Positions 36,923 through 45,132 of a stretch of 64,000 bases of DNA are shown one piece after another. The notes beneath the pieces were generated by a model. The model was not told the origin of the DNA. It searched no databases and saw only the letters and a program-made list of their open reading frames with translations. The translations under genes were made by a program, and so were the position numbers. The DNA comes from Roseitalea sp. (GTDB taxonomy: Bacteria; Pseudomonadota; Alphaproteobacteria; Rhizobiales; Rhizobiaceae). Every line of letters begins with the position of its first letter. Positions within the stretch are counted from its first letter, which is position 1. Where the stretch lies: positions 17,970-81,969 of the forward strand of contig JAEPON010000016.1 in assembly GCA_017642895.1 (NCBI GenBank), given 5' to 3'.

Positions 36923-38080
36923 TCACACGTCGATCGACCGGGCGATCAGCTCCTTCATGATCTCGTTCGACCCGCCATAGATCATCTGCACGCGCGCATC
37001 CGCATAAAGCCGCGCGATCGGATATTCCATCATGTAGCCATAACCGCCGAACAGTTGCAGGCACTCGTGCATGACGTCGTTCTGCACCTCACTGCCCCAA
37101 TATTTGGCCATGGACGCGGTGGCCGGATCGAGCGTGCCGGCCTCGGCCTTGACGATGCAGTCATTGACGAAGGCGCGCAGCATCTCCGCCTTGGTCTTCA
37201 TCTCCGCCAGTTTGAAGCGCGTGTTCTGGAAATCCATGACACGCTGGCCGAACGCCTTGCGCTCCTGCACGTATCGGATGGTCTCGGCAAGCGCATAGTC
37301 GATATAGCCCAGTGCCGTCAGCGCGATCACCAGCCGCTCCCACGGCAATTGCTTCATGAGCTGGTAGAAGCCCTGGCCTTCTTCTGCGCCCAGAAGGTTG
37401 GTGCGCGGGATTTTCACATCCTCGAAGAACAGTTCCGACGTGTCGTTGGCCTTCATGCCGAGTTTTTTGAGGTTCTTGCCCCGCCGGAAGCCGTCGGCGC
37501 CCTCGGTCTCCAGCACGATCAGCGACATGCCCTTGGCGCCTTCGCCCCTGTCGGTCTTGGCGGCGACGACGATCAGGTCCGCCGTCTGGCCGTTGGTGAT
37601 GAAGATCTTCGAGCCGTTGAGGCTGTACTGGTTGCCGTCCTTTTCGGCGAATGTGCGGATTGCCTGAAGGTCCGACCCCGTGCCCGGCTCGGTCATGGCG
37701 AGCGCGGCGACCTTTTCGCCGTCGACAAGGCCGGGCACCCAGCGCTTCTTCTGCTCCTCGCTGCCATAGGCGAGCAGATAGTGGATGACGATCGACTGGA
37801 TGCCGAACCCCCAGCCGGCATCGCCGACCCGGCCCTGCTCGTAGAGGGTGATCGCATCGAACGCCAGGCCGCCGCCCGCGCCGCCCAGTTCCTCCGGCAC
37901 GGCGCCGCCCATGATCCCGTGCGCGCCGGCCTTTTCCCAGAAGGTGCGATCAACGACGCCCTGCTCGGTCCAACGTTCCATGTTGGGCACCAGTTCGTCG
38001 GCATAAAAGCGCCGCACCGCATCGGTGAACATGCGGTGTTCGTCGGCGGCCCAGGCCGCCGTCGGGGTCAGCATTTCCAT
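36923..38080 (-). CDS. Acyl-CoA dehydrogenase
   Basis: A 385-residue FAD-dependent acyl-CoA dehydrogenase from an ATG at 38080 with AAGGAG nine bases upstream. Family motifs are ALAMTEPGTGSDLQAIRT, KIFITNG, LGMKANDTSELFFEDVKIPR and, near the end, LQLFGGYGYMMEYPIARLYADARVQMIYGGSNEIMKE. The usual medium-chain catalytic Glu position is Gly (IYGGSNEI), whereas Glu in LPWERLVIAL matches the isovaleryl/long-chain type, so a branched or long-chain substrate is likely. Electrons would go to an electron-transfer flavoprotein encoded elsewhere. Confidence 0.93.
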   Translation of the reverse strand: MEMLTPTAAWAADEHRMFTDAVRRFYADELVPNMERWTEQGVVDRTFWEKAGAHGIMGGAVPEELGGAGGGLAFDAITLYEQGRVGDAGWGFGIQSIVIHYLLAYGSEEQKKRWVPGLVDGEKVAALAMTEPGTGSDLQAIRTFAEKDGNQYSLNGSKIFITNGQTADLIVVAAKTDRGEGAKGMSLIVLETEGADGFRRGKNLKKLGMKANDTSELFFEDVKIPRTNLLGAEEGQGFYQLMKQLPWERLVIALTALGYIDYALAETIRYVQERKAFGQRVMDFQNTRFKLAEMKTKAEMLRAFVNDCIVKAEAGTLDPATASMAKYWGSEVQNDVMHECLQLFGGYGYMMEYPIARLYADARVQMIYGGSNEIMKELIARSIDV

Positions 38081-38199
38081 CGGCGGCATCTCCTTGCATG
38101 TGCGGTGGCAAAGACGCCACCGTGCTGTTTTCGGGCTTGCGGCGTCAAGCGTCGACGGCGCCCAATGACGAAACGTTCCGGCGCGCCTATATTGAAGCC

Positions 38200-39618
38200 A
38201 TGAACGCACCCTGCAAATCCGATCTCGATCGTCTTCAGGCGGCCTTCGAGGGGCAGCGGTCGGCCTTTTCGTTCGATGCCGTGCCCGGCATCAGCACCCG
38301 GCGCATGAAGCTGCGCGATCTCGTGCGCGCCATCCGGGCCCGCCGATCCGGGATCGTCGACGCGATCAGCGCCGATTTCGGCAACCGGTCGGCCGACGAG
38401 ACCCTGTCGGCGGAGATCGCGGTCACGATAGGCAGCATCGAACACACATGCCGCCATCTGGATCGCTGGGCGAACCCGACCCGCATGTTCAATCTGGGTA
38501 TTCCGATTCCGGGCCGCACCTATGTGCGCCATGAGCCCAAGGGTGTCGTCGGCGTGATTTCGCCTTGGAACTATCCGTTCCAGCTCGCGGTCATCCCGGC
38601 CGCCACCGCGCTCGCCGGCGGCAACAAGGTGCTGGTCAAGCCGTCCGAGTTCACGCCGCGCACGGCCGAACTGCTGGCGCAGCTGTTCGCCGATGTCTAT
38701 GGCGAGGACGAGGTGGCAGTGGTGACCGGTGGCCCCGATGTCGGCAAGGCCTTCTCCGAACTGGCCTTCGACCATCTGTTCTTCACCGGTTCGACGGAAG
38801 TCGGCCGCAAGGTTGCGATGGCTGCGGCCGAAAACCTGACGCCGGTGACACTGGAACTGGGCGGCAAGAGCCCCTGCGTGATGATGCCGGACGCCGATCC
38901 CGAAAAACACGCGCCGCTCGTCGCCTTCGGCAAGTTCTACAGCGGCGGGCAGACCTGCGTCGCCCCGGACTATCTGCTGGTGCCCAAGGGCCGGGCGGAA
39001 GCCTTCAGCGCGGCCATCATCGACGCCGCACGGCGCACCTGGCCCGCGCCGGCGACCGATGACGGATACACATCGATCATCACCGACCGGCATCATGACC
39101 GGCTCGCCGCGATGATCGATGAAGCGCGGGACGCCGGCCTGACCGTCCTGAGCGCCGGGGACGCGGCGCCGGACGCGCGCCGCATCCCGCCGACTGTCGT
39201 CATCGGCCCGGCGCCCGACAGCCGGCTGATGACCGAGGAGATTTTCGGGCCGATCCTGCCGATCATCGAATATGACGATCTGGACGATGCCGTCCGCTTC
39301 GTCACGGCGCGCGACCATCCGCTGGCGCTTTACGCCTTCGGGCGCGATGCGCGCGCGGCGGAGAAGCTCGTTGCCCGGACCACGTCGGGCGGCGCGGTCG
39401 TCAACGGCACCATCGTTCATCTGGCGGTCGAGCATCTGCCGTTCGGCGGGGTCGGCAAATCCGGCTATGGCGCCTATCACGGCAAGCGCGGCTTTGCCGA
39501 ATTCACCCATGCGCGCTCGGTGCTCGTCCTGCCGCAATGGCCGATCCTGCGCGACACGATTGTCCGGCCCGACGGTAGGCGCATGCGCTGGCTGACCGAC
39601 TGGATGATCGGCAAGTAG
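38200..39618 (+). CDS. calB: Coniferyl aldehyde dehydrogenase-like NAD(P)-dependent aldehyde dehydrogenase
   Basis: A 472-residue aldehyde dehydrogenase of the CalB group, which oxidises coniferyl and related aldehydes to acids. It shows GVVGVISPWNYPFQLAVIPAATALAGGNKVLVKPSE (cofactor), FFTGSTEVGRKV, the general base in TLELGGKSPCVM, the catalytic Cys in SGGQTCVAPDYLLV and EEIFGPILPI. C-terminal hydrophobic residues may hold it at the membrane. The ATG at 38200 is preferred to in-frame upstream codons. Substrate assignment is by family resemblance. It ends 3 bp before the stop of phnF. Confidence 0.88.
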   Translation: MNAPCKSDLDRLQAAFEGQRSAFSFDAVPGISTRRMKLRDLVRAIRARRSGIVDAISADFGNRSADETLSAEIAVTIGSIEHTCRHLDRWANPTRMFNLGIPIPGRTYVRHEPKGVVGVISPWNYPFQLAVIPAATALAGGNKVLVKPSEFTPRTAELLAQLFADVYGEDEVAVVTGGPDVGKAFSELAFDHLFFTGSTEVGRKVAMAAAENLTPVTLELGGKSPCVMMPDADPEKHAPLVAFGKFYSGGQTCVAPDYLLVPKGRAEAFSAAIIDAARRTWPAPATDDGYTSIITDRHHDRLAAMIDEARDAGLTVLSAGDAAPDARRIPPTVVIGPAPDSRLMTEEIFGPILPIIEYDDLDDAVRFVTARDHPLALYAFGRDARAAEKLVARTTSGGAVVNGTIVHLAVEHLPFGGVGKSGYGAYHGKRGFAEFTHARSVLVLPQWPILRDTIVRPDGRRMRWLTDWMIGK

Positions 39619-39621
39619 CCC

Positions 39622-40383
39622 TCAGTCGCCGCCCACCTGAAGGCTTACCCGGTCGGCGGCAAAGCGTGTCAGCGAATACTGGACCGGCCGTCCGTCCATG
39701 TCGGCATTGACCGCCTCGGTGACCAGCACGATCGCGCCCGGCGACAGGCGCAGATGATCGAGATCGTCCACCGCGCCGTGACGGGCCTCGATCCGCGTCC
39801 AGGCCCGCACATAGTCGGTGACACCCAGTTGCGCCAAGGCGCGGGTCACTGACCCGGATCGCGCGAAGACGTCCGCGATCGTGCCGAACCGTTCCGCGTC
39901 GAACCAGTAGGTCGCGCGCGACACGGGCACGCCATCGGCAAGGCCAACGCTTTCAAGGCGGACAACGCCCGTCCCGGTTTCGATGTCCAGAGCCCTGGCG
40001 ATGTCCGCTGGCGCCTGTTCCCGCCCGTGGGCGAGCAGTTCGGTGCTGCGGTTCGCCGCCTGGCCTTCGAGCCCTTGCGAGAAGCGCGTGCGCTGGCCGA
40101 TCGGATAGGTCAGGCGCCGCTTGCGCCGGACGAAGGTTCCGCGCCCCTGATGGCTTTGCACCACGCCTTCATGGGCCAGCGCCCTTATCGCCGCGCGCAC
40201 CGTGTGGCGGTTGACGCCGAACCGTTCGGCCAGCACTTTTTCCGGGGGCAGCTTGCCGTCCGCATCGACCAGCGGGCCGGCCAAACCGGCGCGAATCGCA
40301 TCGGCGATCTGCCGCCACATGGCGATGCCCGACTGGCGTTCGATTTGCTCCGATTGCACGGTCAATTGTCCGGCCTCTGTCAT
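39622..40383 (-). CDS. phnF: Phosphonate metabolism transcriptional regulator PhnF (GntR/HutC family)
   Basis: A 253-residue regulator with an N-terminal winged helix (IAMWRQIADAIRAGLAGP, GKLPPEKVLAERFGVNRHTVRAAIRALAHEGVVQSHQGRGTFV) and a C-terminal UTRA/chorismate-lyase-like effector domain (residues 100-250). PhnF proteins usually repress phn genes and release DNA upon effector binding. It is divergent from phnG; its start codon overlaps the Pho box that faces phnG, so PhoB binding could also affect phnF. The frame is open far upstream, but the ATG at 40383 gives the family length. Confidence 0.93.
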   Translation of the reverse strand: MTEAGQLTVQSEQIERQSGIAMWRQIADAIRAGLAGPLVDADGKLPPEKVLAERFGVNRHTVRAAIRALAHEGVVQSHQGRGTFVRRKRRLTYPIGQRTRFSQGLEGQAANRSTELLAHGREQAPADIARALDIETGTGVVRLESVGLADGVPVSRATYWFDAERFGTIADVFARSGSVTRALAQLGVTDYVRAWTRIEARHGAVDDLDHLRLSPGAIVLVTEAVNADMDGRPVQYSLTRFAADRVSLQVGGD

Positions 40384-40394
40384 AACTCTGTCAC
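40377..40394 (+). promoter_or_regulatory. Pho box (PhoB site) for the phnG operon
   Basis: CTGTCAT-AACT-CTGTCAC is two CTGTCAt/c heptamers spaced by four bases, an essentially perfect match to the PhoB consensus. It lies about 68 bp upstream of phnG and contains the phnF start codon on the other strand. Confidence 0.85.
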
Positions 40395-40428
40395 AGCAAG
40401 CGCTTAACCGTGAAGTTATCTTATCTGG

Positions 40429-40448
40429 TTGTCTATAACAATAGATAA
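40429..40448. promoter_or_regulatory. Probable PhnF operator in the phnF-phnG gap
   Basis: TTGTCTAT-AACA-ATAGATAA is an inverted repeat with one mismatch in 8-bp arms; it also contains TTGT...ACAA and the GTCTATAA core similar to HutC/GntR sites. It lies just upstream of the phnG ribosome-binding site (GGAGA at about 40452) and downstream of the Pho box, a position suited to repression. Confidence 0.65.
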
Positions 40449-40461
40449 ATTGGAGATACCA

Positions 40462-40929
40462 ATGTCTGCCTCGAACCTCATCAATGATCGCGCCGAAGCA
40501 CGCCGGCGCCGCCTGTCCGTGCTCGCCCAGGGCGACGCCGCGCTGCTGGCCGAATGCTGGGACGGCCTGGGGATCGATCCCGAATGCGAACTGGTGCGCG
40601 GGCCGGAAACCGGGCTGGTGGCGTTGCGCGGCCGCATGGGCGGAGGCGGCGCGCCGTTCAATCTCGGCGAAGCGACCGCAACCCGTGCCACCGTCCGCCT
40701 GGCCGACGGAAGGACAGGCCATGCCATGGTACTCGGCCGCGACCAGGCCAAGGTCAAACTCGCCGCCGTGATCGATGCGCTGGCCCAGGATGAGACGATG
40801 GCCGCCCGTCTCGACGACGCCGTGATCGCGCCGCTTGAAGCGGCAATCACCAAGCGCGATCGCGATCGCGCAGCCGAAACCGCGGCGACGAAAGTGGACT
40901 TCTTCACCATGGTGCGGGGAGACGATTGA
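40462..40929 (+). CDS. phnG: Phosphonate C-P lyase system protein PhnG
   Basis: A 155-residue subunit of the C-P lyase core complex (PhnGHIJ). The motif ETGLVALRGRMGGGGAPFNLGEATATRATVRL and the later GHAMVLGRDQAKVKLAAVIDAL are diagnostic. With PhnH and PhnI it forms the ribosyl transferase that displaces adenine from ATP with the phosphonate. It is the first gene of the catabolic operon, preceded by a GGAGA site and overlapping phnH (stop and start share a base). Confidence 0.94.
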   Translation: MSASNLINDRAEARRRRLSVLAQGDAALLAECWDGLGIDPECELVRGPETGLVALRGRMGGGGAPFNLGEATATRATVRLADGRTGHAMVLGRDQAKVKLAAVIDALAQDETMAARLDDAVIAPLEAAITKRDRDRAAETAATKVDFFTMVRGDD

Positions 40930-41546
40930 TGGCGGTGCAATCCCAGGACGCAATCGTGACCGGTGGTTTCGACGCCCCCGTCTTCGACGCGCAATCGGTC
41001 TTTCGGGCGCTGATGGACGCGATGGCACGCCCCGGCACGGTGCAGGCCATCGCGCCGCGCGCTTCAGCCCCGTCCCCCTTGGGACCGGTCGCCGCCGCGT
41101 TAGCGCTGACATTGTGCGATGTCGACACGCCCGTCTGGCTCGATGCGGCATTGGCAACGGACGGTGCGATCGCGCGCTGGCTCGGTTTTCATGCCGGAGC
41201 GCCGGTGACCGACGATCCGGCCGCTGCCGCCTTCGCGCTGATCGGCGACGGCCCGTCGCTGGGCTCGCTCGACCGGTTCGCCCGCGGCACGCACGACTAT
41301 CCCGACCGGTCGGCGACGCTGATTGTCCAGGTGCCGGACCTGGCGGCCGGCCCGGCGCTGACGCTGACCGGGCCCGGCATCAAGCAGAGCACGGCGCTTG
41401 CGCCAAGCGGATTGCCGGCCCGGTTCACCACCCTTTGGGCCGACAACAATGCGCTGTTCCCGTGCGGCATCGACATGGTTCTGGCCACGCCCGACGCGGT
41501 CGCCGCGCTGCCACGCACGACGCGCATCCAATCAACGGAGAACTGA
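40929..41546 (+). CDS. phnH: Phosphonate C-P lyase system protein PhnH
   Basis: A 205-residue core complex subunit. The family features are the N-terminal FDAPVFDAQSVFRALMDAMARPGTV, a central LTLCDVDTPVWLD and the C-terminal LPARFTTLWADNNALFPCGIDMVLATPDAVAALPRTTR. PhnH has a pyridoxal-transferase-like fold without cofactor and binds to the outside of the PhnGIJ core. The start overlaps phnG and the stop is directly followed by phnI. Confidence 0.94.
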   Translation: MAVQSQDAIVTGGFDAPVFDAQSVFRALMDAMARPGTVQAIAPRASAPSPLGPVAAALALTLCDVDTPVWLDAALATDGAIARWLGFHAGAPVTDDPAAAAFALIGDGPSLGSLDRFARGTHDYPDRSATLIVQVPDLAAGPALTLTGPGIKQSTALAPSGLPARFTTLWADNNALFPCGIDMVLATPDAVAALPRTTRIQSTEN

Positions 41547-41547
41547 C

Positions 41548-42651
41548 ATGTATGTCGCGGTCAAGGGCGGTGAAAAGGCCATCCGCAACGCGCACCGGCT
41601 GCTGGCCGACCGCCGGCGCGGCGACCGGTCCGTCCCGGCGCTGACACTGACACAGATCACCTGTCAGTTGGCGCTCGCCATCGACCGGGTGATGAGCGAG
41701 GGCGCTCTATACGATCGCGATCTCGCCGCGCTGGCGGTCAAGCAGGCGCGCGGCGACATGATCGAGGCGATCTTCCTTGTCCGCGCCTATCGCACGACGC
41801 TGCCGCGCTTCGGCTATTCGGAGCCGGTCGACACCGGCGCCATGCATATCGAACGGCGCATCTCGGCGACCTACAAGGACCTGCCCGGCGGGCAGATGCT
41901 CGGCCCGACCTTCGACTACACCCACCGGCTTCTCGACCCCGAACTCGCCGGCGATGCCGCGGTTCCGGACGCCGAGCGCCGCGACGGCGAACCGGCCCGC
42001 GCCATGCGCGTCTCGGACATTCTGGCACAGGATGGGCTGATCGAGGGCGACTGCGACGCGCAAACGGAGATGCCCGGCGACATCACCCGCGAACCGATGG
42101 AGTTTCCGATGGAGCGCGACACGCGCCTGCAATCCCTCTCACGCGGCGATGAGGGGTTTCTGCTGGCGCTCGCTTACTCAACTCAAAGGGGTTATGCGCG
42201 CTCTCACCCGTTCGCCGGCGAGATCCGCATCGGCGAAGTGGAGGTGGCCGTCGACATGCCCGAACTCGGTTTTGCTGTCACCATCGGGCGGGTGCAACTC
42301 ACCGAATGCCAGATGATCAACCAGTTCAAGGGCTCGTCCAAGGCGCCGCCCCAGTTTACGCGCGGTTATGGTCTTGTCTTCGGCCAGTCCGAGCGCAAGG
42401 CGATGGCCATGGCCCTGTGCGACCGCGCCATGCGGGCGCGTGAGTTGGGCGAGGACATCGTCGCGCCGGCGCAGGACGAGGAGTTCGTGATCTCCCATTG
42501 CGACAATGTGCAGGCATCGGGCTTCGTCGAGCATCTCAAACTGCCGCATTATGTCGACTTCCAGGCCGAACTCGAACTGGTCCGCACCATGCGGGCCGAA
42601 CATGAAAGCCGGCGCGATGCGGGCGAGCCCATGCCGGAGGCAGCCGAATGA
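41548..42651 (+). CDS. phnI: C-P lyase core subunit PhnI (phosphonate:ATP ribosyltransferase)
   Basis: A 367-residue protein beginning MYVAVKGGEKAIRNAHRLL, the family signature. PhnI alone is a nucleosidase and, with PhnG, PhnH and PhnL, makes alpha-D-ribose 1-methylphosphonate 5-triphosphate from ATP and methylphosphonate. Visible conserved regions are QITCQLALAIDRVMSEGALYDRDLAALAVKQA, EGFLLALAYSTQRGYARSHPFAGEIRIGEVEV and GRVQLTECQMINQF. It overlaps phnJ by 4 bp. Confidence 0.96.
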   Translation: MYVAVKGGEKAIRNAHRLLADRRRGDRSVPALTLTQITCQLALAIDRVMSEGALYDRDLAALAVKQARGDMIEAIFLVRAYRTTLPRFGYSEPVDTGAMHIERRISATYKDLPGGQMLGPTFDYTHRLLDPELAGDAAVPDAERRDGEPARAMRVSDILAQDGLIEGDCDAQTEMPGDITREPMEFPMERDTRLQSLSRGDEGFLLALAYSTQRGYARSHPFAGEIRIGEVEVAVDMPELGFAVTIGRVQLTECQMINQFKGSSKAPPQFTRGYGLVFGQSERKAMAMALCDRAMRARELGEDIVAPAQDEEFVISHCDNVQASGFVEHLKLPHYVDFQAELELVRTMRAEHESRRDAGEPMPEAAE

Positions 42652-43535
42652 CCGTGCAACCCACCGGCCTTGCCGACTACAATTTCGCCTATCTCGACGA
42701 GCCGACCAAGCGGATGATCCGCCGGGCGATTTTGAAGGCGATCGCCATTCCCGGTTATCAGGTGCCGTTCGCCTCACGCGAGATGCCGATGCCCTATGGC
42801 TGGGGGACGGGCGGCGTGCAGGTCACCGCCTCGATCATCGGCCCGGACGACACACTCAAGGTGATCGACCAGGGCGCCGACGACACGACCAACGCGGTCT
42901 CGATCCGTGCCTTCTTCGCAAAGGTCGCCGAGGTCTCCACCACGACCAGCACCGCCGAAGCGACGATCATCCAGACGCGCCACCGCATTCCCGAGGAGAC
43001 GCTCGGCGAAGGGCAGGTGCTGGTCTATCAGGTGCCGATCCCCGAGCCGCTGCGCTTTCTGGAGCCGCGCGAGACCGAGACGCGCAAGATGCACGCGCTC
43101 GAGGATTACGGGCTGATGCACGTCAAGCTCTATGAGGACATTGCCCGCAACGGCCACATCGCGACGACCTATGCCTATCCGGTCAAGGTCGAGGGCCGTT
43201 ACGTCATGGACCCCTCGCCGACGCCGAAATTCGACAATCCCAAGATGGACCAGTCCGAGGCGCTGCAGCTCTTCGGCGCCGGGCGCGAAAAGCGCATCTA
43301 TGCGGTGCCGCCTTACACCAGCGTGGTCAGTCTCGACTTCGAGGATTACCCGTTCGAGGTGAACCGGTTCGATGAGCCCTGCGCCCTGTGCGGCGCCGAA
43401 GGCGTCTATCTCGACGAGGTGGTTCTCGACGATCGGGGCGGCCGCATGTTCGTGTGCTCGGACACCGACCATTGCGAAAAACGCCGCGCCGCCGGCCATC
43501 GGGGCGCCATGGCCAGCGAAGGAACCTTGGCATGA
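42648..43535 (+). CDS. phnJ: Alpha-D-ribose 1-methylphosphonate 5-phosphate C-P lyase (radical SAM) PhnJ
   Basis: A 295-residue unusual radical SAM enzyme that cleaves the carbon-phosphorus bond, giving an alkane and 5-phosphoribosyl 1,2-cyclic phosphate. The C-terminal cysteines CALC and, after about 21 residues, CSDTDHC supply the iron-sulfur ligands and the catalytic Cys (C-x2-C-x21-C-x5-C). The N-terminal NFAYLDEPTKRMIRRAILKAIAIPGYQVPFASREMPMPYGWGTGG is diagnostic. The stop overlaps the start of phnK. Confidence 0.97.
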   Translation: MTVQPTGLADYNFAYLDEPTKRMIRRAILKAIAIPGYQVPFASREMPMPYGWGTGGVQVTASIIGPDDTLKVIDQGADDTTNAVSIRAFFAKVAEVSTTTSTAEATIIQTRHRIPEETLGEGQVLVYQVPIPEPLRFLEPRETETRKMHALEDYGLMHVKLYEDIARNGHIATTYAYPVKVEGRYVMDPSPTPKFDNPKMDQSEALQLFGAGREKRIYAVPPYTSVVSLDFEDYPFEVNRFDEPCALCGAEGVYLDEVVLDDRGGRMFVCSDTDHCEKRRAAGHRGAMASEGTLA

Positions 43536-44419
43536 TGACACAAGGCGACAGTGTTTCACCTCATCCTGAGCCCATTGAAGGACGAGGTGAAACCGCAAAC
43601 CCGCCCCTTCGACAGGCTCAGGGTGACGGCTTGCCCGCCCTTGCGGAGGAAAAGCCGCTCCTGTCCGCAAGCGGTGTGTCGAAATTCTACGGCAGCCGCA
43701 TCGGCTGCGAGGATGTCAGCATCGACATCTGGCCGGGCGAAGTCGTGGCGGTGGTCGGCGAGAGCGGATCGGGCAAGACGACGCTGCTCAACTGCATCTC
43801 GACGCGGCTGATGCCGACCACGGGCACGGTCGCCTATCGCATGCGTGACGGCCAGATCCGTGACCTCTACCGCATGGGCGAAGCCGAACGGCGCTTCCTG
43901 ATGCGCACCGATTGGGGCTTTGTCCACCAGAACCCGGCCGATGGCCTGCGCATGACGGTGTCGGCCGGCGCCAATGTCGGCGAGCGGCTGATGGCAACCG
44001 GCGCCCGGCACTATGGCAATATTCGTGCAACCGCCGGCGATTGGCTCGGCCGGGTCGAAATCGCCGAAGACCGCATCGATGACCAGCCGCGCGCCTTTTC
44101 CGGCGGCATGCGCCAGCGGCTCCAGATCGCGCGGAACCTGGTCACCGGCCCGCGTCTTGTCTTCATGGACGAGCCGACCGGCGGTCTGGACGTGTCGGTG
44201 CAGGCACGCCTTCTGGATCTGTTGCGCGGGCTGGTCACCGATCTGGGACTGGCGGTCGTCGTCGTCACCCACGATCTGGCCGTCGCGCGGCTTCTGTCGC
44301 ACCGCATGGTCGTCATGAAGGACGGCCGCGTCATCGAGACGGGCCTGACCGACCGGGTGCTCGACGATCCGCGCGCGCCCTACACCCAGCTTCTCGTTTC
44401 CTCGATCCTGCAGGCTTGA
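43532..44419 (+). CDS. phnK: Phosphonate C-P lyase system ATP-binding protein PhnK (with extended N-terminus)
   Basis: A 295-residue ABC-type ATPase that binds the PhnJ subunits of the core complex. Walker A is GESGSGKTT, the signature FSGGMRQRLQIARNL, and Walker B VFMDEPTGGLDVSV. The usual family start (LLSASGVSKFYG) is preceded here by about 43 residues, of which about 8-32 are encoded by a REP-like palindromic repeat. The ATG at 43532 overlaps the phnJ stop, as expected for coupling; an ATG 3 bp later is equivalent. A later start that skips the repeat is not obvious: a GGAGGA lies at 43645 but only a CTG follows. Confidence 0.92.
   Translation: MMTQGDSVSPHPEPIEGRGETANPPLRQAQGDGLPALAEEKPLLSASGVSKFYGSRIGCEDVSIDIWPGEVVAVVGESGSGKTTLLNCISTRLMPTTGTVAYRMRDGQIRDLYRMGEAERRFLMRTDWGFVHQNPADGLRMTVSAGANVGERLMATGARHYGNIRATAGDWLGRVEIAEDRIDDQPRAFSGGMRQRLQIARNLVTGPRLVFMDEPTGGLDVSVQARLLDLLRGLVTDLGLAVVVVTHDLAVARLLSHRMVVMKDGRVIETGLTDRVLDDPRAPYTQLLVSSILQA
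43553..43626. repeat. REP-like double palindrome inside the 5' end of phnK
   Basis: Bases 43553-43567 and 43579-43593 form a 15-bp inverted repeat with one mismatch (GTTTCACCTCATCCT / AGGACGAGGTGAAAC) around an 11-base loop. A second copy of its core lies inverted at 43606-43626 (17 of 21 bases match). The core, similar to CATCCTGAGCCTGTCGAAGG, belongs to a dispersed alphaproteobacterial palindrome type. It is translated in frame, giving the peptide pieces HPEPIEG and LRQAQGDG. Confidence 0.8.
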
Positions 44420-44423
44420 TCCG

Positions 44424-45128
44424 ATGGCCGTTCCCCTGATCGTCTCCGACGTTTCCAAGAGTTTCACCATGCATCTGCGCGGCGGTGTCCGCATCCCGGT
44501 GGTCGAAGCGGTGCACTTTTCGATCGAGGCCGGCCAGTGCGCCGTGTTGAGTGGGCCGTCCGGCGTCGGCAAGTCGTCGATCCTGAAAATGGTCTACGGC
44601 AATTATGCCGTCGATGTCGGCCAGATCCTGATCCGGCACAATGGTGCGCTGCTCGACCTTGCCCGGGCCGAGGCACGGCAGGTGATGGCCGTGCGGCGTG
44701 ACACGATCGGCTATGTCAGCCAGTTCCTGCGCGCGGTGCCGCGCGTTTCCGCGCTCGATGTCGCCGCCGAACCGCTCGTGCAGCGCGGAACCGATCCCGA
44801 GACAGCGTGCCGCCGCGCCGCAGAGCTTTTTGCCCGTCTCAACCTGCCCGAAAAGCTCTGGGAACTGCCACCGGCGACGTTCTCGGGCGGCGAGCAGCAG
44901 CGGGTCAACATCGCGCGCGGCTTCATCACCGATCACCCGGTCCTGCTTCTGGACGAACCGACCGCATCGCTCGATGCCGCCAACCGCGCCGTCGTCGTCG
45001 CAATGATCGGCGAGAAGAAGGCCGACGGTGTTGCGCTGCTGGGCATCTTCCACGATGCCGAACTGCGCGAGGCGGTCGCCGACCGGATCATCGACGTGAC
45101 CGGCTTTGCCCCGCAAAAGGCCGCTTGA
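44424..45128 (+). CDS. phnL: Phosphonate C-P lyase system protein PhnL (ABC ATPase)
   Basis: A 234-residue ABC-type ATPase needed with PhnGHI for forming the ribosyl phosphonate triphosphate. Walker A is GPSGVGKSS, the signature FSGGEQQRVNIARGF, and Walker B LLLDEPTASLDAANR. The SFTMHLRGGVRIPVVEAVHFSIEAGQC region is diagnostic for PhnL. It has no membrane partner of its own. The acetyltransferase gene starts 4 bp later. Confidence 0.95.
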   Translation: MAVPLIVSDVSKSFTMHLRGGVRIPVVEAVHFSIEAGQCAVLSGPSGVGKSSILKMVYGNYAVDVGQILIRHNGALLDLARAEARQVMAVRRDTIGYVSQFLRAVPRVSALDVAAEPLVQRGTDPETACRRAAELFARLNLPEKLWELPPATFSGGEQQRVNIARGFITDHPVLLLDEPTASLDAANRAVVVAMIGEKKADGVALLGIFHDAELREAVADRIIDVTGFAPQKAA

Positions 45129-45132
45129 GACA

